DNA from: an uncultured Flavobacteriaceae bacterium | GTDB lineage: Bacteria > Bacteroidota > Bacteroidia > Flavobacteriales > Flavobacteriaceae | NCBI GenBank assembly: GCA_945788155.1 | Contig: CALZKX010000218.1 | Location: 1-46,197 of the forward strand | DNA: 46,197 bases | Reading direction: 5' to 3' | Part shown: in pieces, positions 28,616 through 37,399 of the stretch | Position numbering within the stretch: the stretch's first letter is position 1 | Layout of the letters: each line of letters starts with the position of its first letter | The notes under the pieces: model-generated | Databases searched by the model: none | What the model saw: only the letters and a program-made list of their open reading frames with translations | Told to the model about the DNA's origin: nothing | Position numbers and translations under genes: made by a program

Positions 28616-31600
28616 ATGAAAAAAGTATTATTTACACTAGCAAGCTTATTTGTGTCATCATTAGTTATGGGGCAAACAACCACAGAAAATTATATTAAAA
28701 CAACCACCTATCAGGTAGAAACTCAAAATGGAACCACTAAAAGAGTCAATGGCTCTTCGCTTTTACCTGATGATAAAATTGAATCCATAAACTACTTTGA
28801 TGGTTTAGGAAGAGCAATACAGAGCATCGCTAAACAAGCTGGAGGAAATCGACAAGATATTATCACGCCTTTTGTATATGATAACTATGGAAGACAAGTT
28901 TTAAATTATTTGCCTTATGCTAATGCTAGCCAGACTACTCCGACTTTAGATTTAAGGAATCATACTAGCTTAATATCAGATATAGAGACATATTACAATG
29001 CTAAGTTTCCAAATGAATGGGGTTCAGGAGATATTAAAAACCCATACTCAGAAAAAAGCTTTGAAGCCTCACCGCTTAATAGAATATTAGAGCAAGGTGC
29101 TCCAGGGAATGACTGGTCTGTTGATAAGCACCCTATTACGTTTGAGTATGATACAAATACGGAGAGTGAAGTAGCTAACTTTATTGTAACCTTTCCCTCA
29201 GGAAATACAGAAGCACCTCAGTTGTCATATGATAATAACTACAGTGCCAATGAGCTTTATAAAACAGTCACAAAAGACGAAAACTGGACCAGTGGTACTA
29301 ACCACACAACAGAAGAATTTAAAGACAAACAAGGACGCATTGTTTTAAAACGTACGTATAATAATGGAACTCATGACACGTTTTATGTCTACGATGATTT
29401 TGGGAATTTGACTTATGTATTGCCTCCTAAAACGGAGGCTCAAGATGGATTACCTACTAGTTCAGTATTAGATGAGTTATGCTATCAATACAAATATGAT
29501 TCCCGTAACAGACTTATAGAAAAGAAAATTCCAGGCAAAGGTTTGGAATACATAGTCTATAATAAACTAGACCAACCAATCTTAACTCAAGATCAAAACT
29601 TAGAAGGAAATGATAACTGGTTATTCACTAAATATGATCAATTTGGTCGTGTGGCTTATACTGGAATGATGAGTAGTAGTGATTCAAGAACTGCAATACA
29701 AAGCGCAGCAGATGGTGTTTCATTGCAATATGTAACACAAAGTACTTCAAGTACAACAATTGATGGTGCAGGTGTATTTTATAGTGATCATACTAATGTG
29801 TATCCTAGCTCTGTTTCAGAATTGCATACTATAAACTATTATGATACTTACGAAAATTTACCAAAAACGGGAAATGGTGAGATAACAACTTATAAGGGCA
29901 AAACCTCCACATCTGAAGTTAAGGGTTTGCCTACTGTAAATGAAGTGAGAGTTTTGGATACTGATAAATGGATTACCAATGTAAATTATTATGATGATCA
30001 AGCTAGAATTCTTTATACTTATACAACGAATCTATATCTAAATACAGTTGAAGCGGTAGCGTATGACTTAGACTTCACGGGTAAACCTTTAGAGACTAAG
30101 TCTCTACTGTCAAAAAGTGGTCATAATAAAATCATTACATACGATCAATTTACGTATGATCATATTGGGCGCTTAAATACTCATAAGCAAGAAGTGAACG
30201 GACAGACTCCTGAGCTTATTGCACAGAATTACTATGATGAGTTAGGAGTACTGTACAAAAAAGATGTGGGAGGTTCTACTAGTTTAGATGAAGCAGCTGG
30301 TACTATACGTCCTGATCCAAACCTACCTCCTATCCTAGAAGGATATACAGATATAGTAGGAGTTAATCACAATACTACGACAAATGTGATTACAAAAACA
30401 GCTGGAAATGGATTTAATGGTGGATTAGCCACAAGTGGTACGATTGATAGCGATGGGTATGTGGAGTACGAAATGGTACAAAACAACCTGTATCTTACAG
30501 TAGGGCTTGCCTATTCTAATCCTGATACCCATTATACCTCTATGGATTATGCCTTGGATTATAATCTCTATGCAGGCGCCTATGTTTATGAATTGGGAGT
30601 GAGTAAAGCTGGTCAAGGAGGCTATGTAGAGTATGTTCCTGGTGATAAGTTTAAAATAGAGCGTATTGGAGATAAGATCCATTACAAAAAGAATGATGTG
30701 ACTTTTTATATTTCTACTGTGACATCCTCAGGAAATCTTTTAGGAGATCTTCTATTATACTCCAGTCAGAGTAAAATTAAAAATCTAAAAATAGATAGAA
30801 GCTTACCTACTCCTGAAAGCATGTATACCGATGTTTTTGGATTAGATTATGACGAAACAACAGGCATCATTACAAAGACTATCGGTAATGGCTGGAATGG
30901 TGGATTGGCAACCACAGATAAGATTTCTAAAGATGGTTACTTAGAATATGAAATACGACAAGATGATATGTATGTGGCGGTAGGTATGGCTACTAGTAAT
31001 CCAGATCACCATTACACTTCTATGGATTATGCCATTGACCATAATGGTACGGCAGGAGCCTATGTAAACGAGCTCGGGGTAAGTAAAGCTGGCTCTGGAG
31101 GATATACTACCTATGTAACAGGAGATGTCTTTAGAATTGAGCGTATAGGTTCAACCATTTCTTATAAGAAAAATGGGAGTGCTTTTTATACCTCAAGTGT
31201 TAGCTCAACAAAGGATTTAATGGGGGATGTTGCTTTATATTCAGATCAAAGTAAAATCAAGAACTTTAAACTCATGGACAGTGAAATGCTGCTGAGAACA
31301 AACAATGGAGCATACGATATAAACAACACCACTTCTTTACAAACTGTAAATTATGATTATAACATTAGAGGGTGGTTAAAAGCTATTAATCAAGATAACT
31401 TTGCAGACAATGATTTGTTTAATTTCACCCTGAGTTATAATGATCCAACAGGATCAGGAACTGCTTTATACAATGGTAATATCAGCCAAACAAGTTGGAA
31501 CATCTTAAGTACAGATAGTTCAACAAAAACATATACTTATGGCTATGATGCTTTAAACAGAATTACCAGCGGTATAGACGATACAGGTAACTATAATTTA

Positions 31601-33151
31601 ACCTCTGTTAGTTATGATAAGAACGGGAATATTCTTACTTTGCAAAGACAAGGACATATCAATCTTAATCCTACTAGTTTTGGCCCTATGGACAATCTTA
31701 CTTACACATATGATTCTGGAAACAGATTATTAAAAGTAACAGATAGTGCAAACAAAAATTTTGGTTTTAAAGATGCGACAAATACAGGTGATGATTATAC
31801 GTATGACGCTAATGGAAATATGATAACAGACGAGAACAAACGAATACCAAGTATTACATACAACCACCTTAACTTGCCAAAGGAAGTTCAGGTTTTATGG
31901 CCTAACCACCCTGTAAACAATGTTTGGGATACTGCTGAGTATGTTTATGATGCATTAGGAAATAAATTAAAAAAGATAATTACTAAAGATTTAAATATTA
32001 CCACTACTGAATATGCAGGAAACTATGTGTATAAAAATGGAGAATTACAGTTCTTTAACCATCCTGAAGGTTATCTTGAAATAGATGATAACACCAAAAA
32101 GTTTGAGTATGTGTATCAATATAAAGACCATTTAGGAAATATAAGATTGTCTTATAAGGATATTGATGCAAGTAATAGCATTGAAGCTGCTACCGAAATA
32201 CTAGAAGAAAACAACTATTATCCCTTTGGACTTGAACACAAAGGGTACAATAATGTTGTGACTTCCACGAATCCAGCACAGAATTATAAGTTTGGAGGTA
32301 AAGAATTGCAAGAGGAATTAGGATTAGATTCTTATGATTTTGGAGCAAGATTTTATGACCCAGCAATTGGTAGATGGTTTACAATAGATGCTTTAGCTGA
32401 AAAATATTATTCAGATACTACATATGGCTATGCTTTAGAGAACCCTATAATATACATTGACCCTGATGGAAATCAGGTTGAAATGTGTTGTAATTGGGAT
32501 AAGATATTTGATGCTTTTAATTTATCGGTTGGTGCAAGTGCTGGAGTTGGGTTCAAAACAAAAGTAGGGAAGAATTTTAGTCTTGGTGGAGACATTGGAG
32601 TAATTGAAGGCACCTATAATATAACAAAAGACAACCTGAAAATTGACTTCTTCAAACTTAATGGAAACTTGCAAGTTGGTAAATGGGTTAATCTAAAAGG
32701 AGGTTTAGTGGGTTCAAGTTTACAAATAGAAAATTTCAAAAATATATTTGATGGAGAGCTACCAGATTTTAAAAGTTTTACATTTTTGGGAGCTTATGGT
32801 AAATTAAAACTATATAAAATAGTTGATGCACAAGGGAAAGTTTGGGTAATACAGAATGATGCAGATAAAGGTTGGACTTTTCTTGATGGTGATTACGATA
32901 TATCTGCACAGGATGCTTTTGCAGATTCAGATATAGGTGTAGAACTTAAAGCAATTGGTAAAATAAAAGTTGGAGTTGATTTAGGTAAGCTTTGGGATGG
33001 TATTATGGATGATGGCGAGGCAGAAACTGAATCATCAAATAATGGAGATAATGAAGCAAGAGCAGATGGTATAATGAATTTACTTAATAATATAAATAAT
33101 GTTGAACAAGGCACATATACTTGGAATGGTTCGGCTTGGGTTATAAAATAA
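28616..33151 (+). CDS. Secreted RHS-repeat protein (DUF6443-like N-terminus, RHS core, variable C-terminus)
   Basis: Signal peptide at ATG 28616; INYFDGLGRAIQSI; RHS core QYKDHLGNIRLSYKD...NNYYPFGLEHKGYN...YKFGGKELQEELGLDSYDFGARFYDPAIGRWFTIDALAEKY...YALENPIIYIDPDGN, then a ~225-aa unrelated C-terminus. Confidence 0.92.
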   Translation: MKKVLFTLASLFVSSLVMGQTTTENYIKTTTYQVETQNGTTKRVNGSSLLPDDKIESINYFDGLGRAIQSIAKQAGGNRQDIITPFVYDNYGRQVLNYLPYANASQTTPTLDLRNHTSLISDIETYYNAKFPNEWGSGDIKNPYSEKSFEASPLNRILEQGAPGNDWSVDKHPITFEYDTNTESEVANFIVTFPSGNTEAPQLSYDNNYSANELYKTVTKDENWTSGTNHTTEEFKDKQGRIVLKRTYNNGTHDTFYVYDDFGNLTYVLPPKTEAQDGLPTSSVLDELCYQYKYDSRNRLIEKKIPGKGLEYIVYNKLDQPILTQDQNLEGNDNWLFTKYDQFGRVAYTGMMSSSDSRTAIQSAADGVSLQYVTQSTSSTTIDGAGVFYSDHTNVYPSSVSELHTINYYDTYENLPKTGNGEITTYKGKTSTSEVKGLPTVNEVRVLDTDKWITNVNYYDDQARILYTYTTNLYLNTVEAVAYDLDFTGKPLETKSLLSKSGHNKIITYDQFTYDHIGRLNTHKQEVNGQTPELIAQNYYDELGVLYKKDVGGSTSLDEAAGTIRPDPNLPPILEGYTDIVGVNHNTTTNVITKTAGNGFNGGLATSGTIDSDGYVEYEMVQNNLYLTVGLAYSNPDTHYTSMDYALDYNLYAGAYVYELGVSKAGQGGYVEYVPGDKFKIERIGDKIHYKKNDVTFYISTVTSSGNLLGDLLLYSSQSKIKNLKIDRSLPTPESMYTDVFGLDYDETTGIITKTIGNGWNGGLATTDKISKDGYLEYEIRQDDMYVAVGMATSNPDHHYTSMDYAIDHNGTAGAYVNELGVSKAGSGGYTTYVTGDVFRIERIGSTISYKKNGSAFYTSSVSSTKDLMGDVALYSDQSKIKNFKLMDSEMLLRTNNGAYDINNTTSLQTVNYDYNIRGWLKAINQDNFADNDLFNFTLSYNDPTGSGTALYNGNISQTSWNILSTDSSTKTYTYGYDALNRITSGIDDTGNYNLTSVSYDKNGNILTLQRQGHINLNPTSFGPMDNLTYTYDSGNRLLKVTDSANKNFGFKDATNTGDDYTYDANGNMITDENKRIPSITYNHLNLPKEVQVLWPNHPVNNVWDTAEYVYDALGNKLKKIITKDLNITTTEYAGNYVYKNGELQFFNHPEGYLEIDDNTKKFEYVYQYKDHLGNIRLSYKDIDASNSIEAATEILEENNYYPFGLEHKGYNNVVTSTNPAQNYKFGGKELQEELGLDSYDFGARFYDPAIGRWFTIDALAEKYYSDTTYGYALENPIIYIDPDGNQVEMCCNWDKIFDAFNLSVGASAGVGFKTKVGKNFSLGGDIGVIEGTYNITKDNLKIDFFKLNGNLQVGKWVNLKGGLVGSSLQIENFKNIFDGELPDFKSFTFLGAYGKLKLYKIVDAQGKVWVIQNDADKGWTFLDGDYDISAQDAFADSDIGVELKAIGKIKVGVDLGKLWDGIMDDGEAETESSNNGDNEARADGIMNLLNNINNVEQGTYTWNGSAWVIK
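30341..31274 (+). repeat. Two tandem ~150-aa repeat domains inside the RHS protein
   Basis: GYTDIVGVNHNTTTNVITKTAGNGFNGGLATS... (30341-30805) and MYTDVFGLDYDETTGIITKTIGNGWNGGLATT... (30821-31274), alignable throughout. Confidence 0.9.
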
Positions 33152-33162
33152 TAACATTTAAA

Positions 33163-33558
33163 ATGAAATATCAATATTATATTAAAAGAATTGTAGCGGC
33201 AGTAATTGATGTATTAATTATTAGCTTAATAATGTTTATTTATATCAAGATTAGAAATGGTAGTTATTCTTTAGAAGAAGAAAATGTACCGTCTTATATT
33301 TTTATTCCTTTTTTCTATTTATACTTCATTATTCAAGAAGCTCTTTTTAAAACAACTATTGGAAAAAAAATATTCTCATTAAGTGTAAAGACTGATGGGA
33401 AGTATTTTTTCGTAAGAGTATTTTTTAGAAATATTCTGAATTTGCTTGAATTGGTAATACCTTTAGTTTACTTAATACCTATATTAATTACAGGTTTAAC
33501 AGGTCAAAAGAAACCAAAGAAAATAGGAGACTTAATTTGCGGAACATATGTTGAATAG
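33163..33558 (+). CDS. RDD-family membrane protein
   Basis: YIKRIVAAVIDVLIISLIMF...TTIGKKIFSLSVKT...GLTGQKKPKKIGDLICGTYVE; ATG at 33163 avoids overlap with the RHS gene. Confidence 0.8.
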   Translation: MKYQYYIKRIVAAVIDVLIISLIMFIYIKIRNGSYSLEEENVPSYIFIPFFYLYFIIQEALFKTTIGKKIFSLSVKTDGKYFFVRVFFRNILNLLELVIPLVYLIPILITGLTGQKKPKKIGDLICGTYVE

Positions 33559-33567
33559 TTTACTGAA

Positions 33568-33966
33568 ATGTTAAAACTTCTTTTTTTTATTGTTTCTGCC
33601 ATTCCTCTATCGGTAAGTGTATATCTTTTTTTGAGGTATAAGAAATTGAAAAATAATGCTATACATACTAAAGGTAAAATTGTAAAAACAATTAGTAAAA
33701 TTACCCATTCGTTTGGCGAAAAAAGAACAGATTATTTTCCTGTAATATCATTTACAGACACAAGAGGTGTTAAACACGAATTACAGGCAGATGTAGGCGA
33801 ATTAGATGAAAAAAACATCTTAATAGATAGTTATGTAGATATAATCTATCAAAAAGATAATCCTGAAAATTTTGTAACGAAAGATAATTTTAATTTGTTT
33901 TTCCCTGCATTAGCATTTATACTTTTTATAGCCTTTATAACAATAGCAATATTTATTAAGCAATAA
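33568..33966 (+). CDS. DUF3592-like small membrane protein
   Basis: Two TMs flanking a soluble domain: KGKIVKTISKITHSFGEKRTDYFPVISFTDTRGVKHELQA...VDIIYQKDNPENFV. Confidence 0.65.
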   Translation: MLKLLFFIVSAIPLSVSVYLFLRYKKLKNNAIHTKGKIVKTISKITHSFGEKRTDYFPVISFTDTRGVKHELQADVGELDEKNILIDSYVDIIYQKDNPENFVTKDNFNLFFPALAFILFIAFITIAIFIKQ

Positions 33967-33970
33967 AATA

Positions 33971-33996
33971 GAACCGTCCAAGTGACGGTTTTTTTA
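33971..33996 (+). terminator. Rho-independent terminator after the RHS operon
   Basis: AACCGTCCAAGTGACGGTTTTTTTA hairpin plus T tract. Confidence 0.75.
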
Positions 33997-34054
33997 TACT
34001 CTAAAGCGAAGCTACATTTTTATTAAAAAAGTCCTTGAACTTGGATTTTGTCAG

Positions 34055-34118
34055 CACTGCTCTCTCCACGATACTTTTAAAACGAATTGTCCCATTTAAG
34101 GGAAAGAGTCAATAATAA
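34055..34118 (+). repeat. 3' repeat of RHS locus 1
   Basis: CTCTCCACGATACTTTTAAAACGAATTGTCCCATTTAAGGGAAAGAGTCAATAATAA, near-identical to 37062-37115. Confidence 0.8.
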
Positions 34119-34185
34119 GGTTGTCTACCTTTTATACATAAAAAAGAGGAGAAATTAAAAATGCTTCTCTTTTATTTTTTTAGCT

Positions 34186-35466
34186 TTAAAAGCATTTTTT
34201 ACAACTATTCTTTTTGTTTTGTGATATTCTCAATTGTTTTTGTTCAATAAAGGACATCTTATAGCTGTTAAAATTCATGGGTATGCCAGAGAAGGTTTCA
34301 GAGGGTGTATTTCCGCCTAAAGCCCATTGAGGTCTAGAGTTGTTATACTTGGTAATGGCTTCAGCCATAACCTTGACCAATCCAGATTTTGAGTTGATGC
34401 CCTTTGGATAAAGAAACTCATATTTTAGAGTTTTATTGAAAGCTTCAATCATGGAGTTGGAAAACACAACATCTTGTTGTGCTATTTTATGGGCAAACGT
34501 ATTAGGTAAGGAATCTATCAAAGAAGAGACGAAAGTATTTTTGTTCTCACAGCCACCATCAGTTAGAAATAGTGTTTGATTAGGTTGATGCTTTAAATAA
34601 GCATTGTGTAATAATTTTCTAATCGCCATTCCAGAATTACCACTTTCAACAGAATACCCAAGTATTTTCCTGGAGTAGTGATCCATCAGGACATGGATAT
34701 AGTGTTTCATACCATCATTGGTTTTAAAAATGGTAACATCTGCACACCAGACCTCATTAGGTTTAACTGTTCTTAAGGGTTTATTGTTGTTAGGTTTTTC
34801 AGACCTAACATTACCAGTGAATCCAAGTAAGCGACAATATTTATAAAAAGTGGACATACAACAATGTAGATTATTATCCCTTACTGCTCTCAAATAGATG
34901 GAAGCTTTTGACCAATATCTATAGTTTTCATGCCCTAAGTATTTTTTAATGGTCAAGACCTCTTTAGAAAGTAATTGATTAGAAAACCGTTTTGTGCACC
35001 ATTTAAAATAAGAAGCTTCACATTTATGAATGACAATAGTTTTGTAAAGCTGATAAGTGGCTCTTGAAATATTAAAAATCTTGAGGGCTTTATCAATTGG
35101 AATGGCTCCCTTCACCCTTTCAATAGTGTCCACAACCAGTTCCTTTTGATGTTTGATTAGTACCTTAATTCCTTTTACGTTGGAAATCACTAAATGAAGC
35201 GTGTCAACTAATTTAAAATAACTTTCATTGATCCTTTTGATATTGGAGGATTGATTGAGCCGTTTGATAAGTTCTATTTCTTGTTTGATCAGTTCATTGA
35301 TATCAGCGTAAAGATACTTGTCTTCGTTTTCATTTTTCCATCTTGATAGATTAGAACTGGGGATTTTAGAGATTTGATTGGGAGTTAAAATATCGTCCAA
35401 TAAATTGTGCCTAGCCAAGTGTTTTATTGAAGTATCCCACGAATGTCTTATTTGGGTTTTAGCCAT
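34186..35466 (-). CDS. DDE (integrase core, IS3-like) transposase
   Basis: RTVKPNEVWCADVTIFKTNDGMKHYIHVLMDHYSRKILGYSV...LFLTDGGCENKN...MIEAFNKTLKYEFLYPKG...YNNSRPQWALGGNTPSE. Confidence 0.88.
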   Translation of the reverse strand: MAKTQIRHSWDTSIKHLARHNLLDDILTPNQISKIPSSNLSRWKNENEDKYLYADINELIKQEIELIKRLNQSSNIKRINESYFKLVDTLHLVISNVKGIKVLIKHQKELVVDTIERVKGAIPIDKALKIFNISRATYQLYKTIVIHKCEASYFKWCTKRFSNQLLSKEVLTIKKYLGHENYRYWSKASIYLRAVRDNNLHCCMSTFYKYCRLLGFTGNVRSEKPNNNKPLRTVKPNEVWCADVTIFKTNDGMKHYIHVLMDHYSRKILGYSVESGNSGMAIRKLLHNAYLKHQPNQTLFLTDGGCENKNTFVSSLIDSLPNTFAHKIAQQDVVFSNSMIEAFNKTLKYEFLYPKGINSKSGLVKVMAEAITKYNNSRPQWALGGNTPSETFSGIPMNFNSYKMSFIEQKQLRISQNKKNSCKKCF

Positions 35467-35598
35467 AAATAATTTTTATGTCCCAAAATTGCTAAAAACC
35501 CAGCTATTTGAAGTAATGATTTAGCTTACAGATTATGAGCTAAACACCTTATTATTTATAAGGCTAAAATTGATTTTTTTAAAAAACCGCACAAAACA

Positions 35599-35990
35599 AC
35601 CTTACAAAAAAAAGTTATTCAGCTTAGAAAGTGTAAGTGGAAACCTTAGCTGAAATCCACAATTTATTTAAAACTTTATAGCACCTCAAATTCTTAATTA
35701 TGAGTTAGGATTAATAGCACAATTCTTCTTCAGGCATTTTTATAAACATTTAATAGACCATTCTATGAAAACACCATTTTCCAAACTCCAGAAATTATTC
35801 TTTTTAGGAGCCATTCTGCTTTTTAGCAACAAAACAGTATCACAAGAGCTCCCAAGTATTGTTCCACCCTCACCAAATGCAGCAAACTTTCATTCATACG
35901 GGAATACAAGAGTGAATCATTATACAGGAGCGCCTAATATTAATATTCCAATATGGAATATTTCTCAAGGAAACGTTAATCTGCCGGTAG
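35599..35990 (+). repeat. Duplicated leader plus first ~80 codons of an RHS gene (locus 2)
   Basis: Matches 25289-25700: CCTTACAAAAA...AAACCTTAGCT.AAATCC...ATTTAAAACTTTATA.CACCTCAAA...AGGATTAATAGCACAATTCTTCTTC. Confidence 0.85.
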
Positions 35991-36010
35991 TCACTCAAAT
36001 TAGTGGATGA
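35765..36010 (+). pseudogene. Truncated RHS gene (N-terminus only), disrupted by insertion sequence remnants
   Basis: IVPPSPNAANFHSYGNTRVNHYTGAPNINIPIWNISQGNVNLPV aligns to the N-terminus of the 25459 protein; reading frame then enters an IS-like end and stops. Confidence 0.85.
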
Positions 36011-36163
36011 CTCAATTAAATTACTTAACAAGCTGTAAATCAAAACAGTAATAGGTCATAAGATTTAGAAAGCAGGAACATTTAGGTGTGCCTGCTTTGT
36101 TTTTACTTTCTTAAATCGCATTATAATTGAAGTTTCAAATCCTCGTGACTCAAATTAGTGGAT
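35993..36163 (+). mobile_element. IS end/remnant bounded by ACTCAAATTAGTGGAT direct repeats
   Basis: ACTCAAATTAGTGGAT at 35993-36008 and 36148-36163 with terminator-like hairpin between; related inverted copy at 41163-41320. Confidence 0.6.
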
Positions 36164-36237
36164 AAACATAAGCTAAAAACCTTATAAATTGTAATGTTAT
36201 AGCTTACCTATTTCTTATCATTAGTTACTAGTTTTAC

Positions 36238-36930
36238 ATGATAATTTTATTACATATTAAATTGAATTGTAAAAAGTGCAACGGTATTTCTGTTAAAAAT
36301 GGTTTTCAATCTAATGGAACACAAAGATATTACTGTAAGTCATGTAAATTAAGTCAGCAGAAAAGTTATGTTTATAAAGCCTATGGTAAGCATATTAGCT
36401 ATTACATATATAAGCTATTGATTAATAGTTCTGGTATATCTGATATTGGAAGGGTTTTAAACATCTCTAACAATACTGTAAATAAAAGAATACTAAGCAT
36501 ATCTAAACAAATTAAACTTCCAATTTTTAATGAAACCAACCAAAGTTACGAAGTTGATGAGTTGAAAGTAAGTCCAATGAATAAATATTGGTATGTAACA
36601 TATACAATAAACAAAAGAACAAAGAAAGTAGTTGATTTTATAGTTGGAAGAAGAACTAAAGAAAACTTGTCAAGAGTAATTAATACGTTGTTATTGTTAT
36701 CTCCAAAAAATATATATACTGACAGACTTATTGTGTATAATAGCTTAATCCCAGAGAGCTTACATTGTAATAGAAAAAATCAAATAAACAGAATTGAAAG
36801 ATATCATCTTAATTTAAGAACTCATATTAAAAGACTTAATAGAAAGACTATTTGCTATAGTAAAAACTTGTTAATGCTTGAGGCAGTTATGAAAATATAT
36901 TTTTGGGGCGATAGTTTATCGTGGTCATAA
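36238..36930 (+). CDS. IS1-like family transposase
   Basis: Zinc-ribbon CKKCNGISVKNGFQSNGTQRYYCKSCK and C-terminal NQINRIERYHLNLRTHIKRLNRKTICYSK typical of IS1 InsA/InsB-type transposases. Confidence 0.8.
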   Translation: MIILLHIKLNCKKCNGISVKNGFQSNGTQRYYCKSCKLSQQKSYVYKAYGKHISYYIYKLLINSSGISDIGRVLNISNNTVNKRILSISKQIKLPIFNETNQSYEVDELKVSPMNKYWYVTYTINKRTKKVVDFIVGRRTKENLSRVINTLLLLSPKNIYTDRLIVYNSLIPESLHCNRKNQINRIERYHLNLRTHIKRLNRKTICYSKNLLMLEAVMKIYFWGDSLSWS

Positions 36931-36936
36931 GTGGAT

Positions 36937-36985
36937 AGGGCGGTCAAAGCGAGCCACCTAGAGCGGATTAAAGTGAGCAGTGTAA
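36937..36985 (+). mobile_element. IS21-like terminal repeat remnant
   Basis: GGCGGTCAAAGCGAGCCACCTAGAGCGGATTAAAGTGAGCAGTG contains two tandem terminal-type repeats as seen at IS21-family ends. Confidence 0.45.
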
Positions 36986-37061
36986 ATGAAGTACTAAAAG
37001 TCGATTCATTTGTGGTTTAAATTTAGTGTTTTTTTCTTAATTTCTTTCTCATAGACTCCCG

Positions 37062-37115
37062 TGCTCTCTCTCTCAACGACACTTTTAAAACAAACGTCCC
37101 ATTTAAGGGAAAGGG
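37062..37115 (+). repeat. 3' repeat of RHS locus 2
   Basis: CTCTCTCTCAACGACACTTTTAAAACAAACGTCCCATTTAAGGGAAAGGGTTGATAATAA, matches 34055-34118. Confidence 0.8.
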
Positions 37116-37256
37116 TTGATAATAAAGAGCTGGGTAGTGTACAAGATGTCTCAGTGTTTTGCGTCATCTGAAGCCAGAATCTTCATTTCACTATATGCAG
37201 CTTTCATCGAAACGCTATGGACAGGTGGCTGAAAAATACCGTATAACTATATAAAT

Positions 37257-37294
37257 ATTAAAAAAGCAATCTATTTTTGATTGTTTTTTAATAA
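37257..37294. terminator. Hairpin terminator, probably bidirectional
   Basis: AAAAAGCAATCTATTTTTGATTGTTTTTT. Confidence 0.6.
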
Positions 37295-37399
37295 GACTGA
37301 GCTATACTGATTACCGTGCCTTTGGATTAACACACTTACGAAAAAGGCGTGGCGAGGATAGAGGGATTGAACGCTAACCATGATTTAATGAATAAAAAG

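Noticed and set aside
30425-30682. 85-aa minus-strand ORF within the RHS gene
   Set aside because: Antisense shadow of a repeat domain; no independent support.
30341-31274. Tandem repeats considered as a CRISPR-like or satellite array
   Set aside because: They are long, diverged, in-frame protein-domain repeats; no CRISPR array with short identical repeats and unique spacers was seen in the window.
34112-35557. Possible terminal inverted repeats (AATAATAAGGTTGTCTA / AATAATAAGGTGTTTA reverse complement) of the 34186-35466 IS
   Set aside because: Similarity short and AT-rich, overlaps the RHS 3' repeat; not enough to define the IS boundaries.
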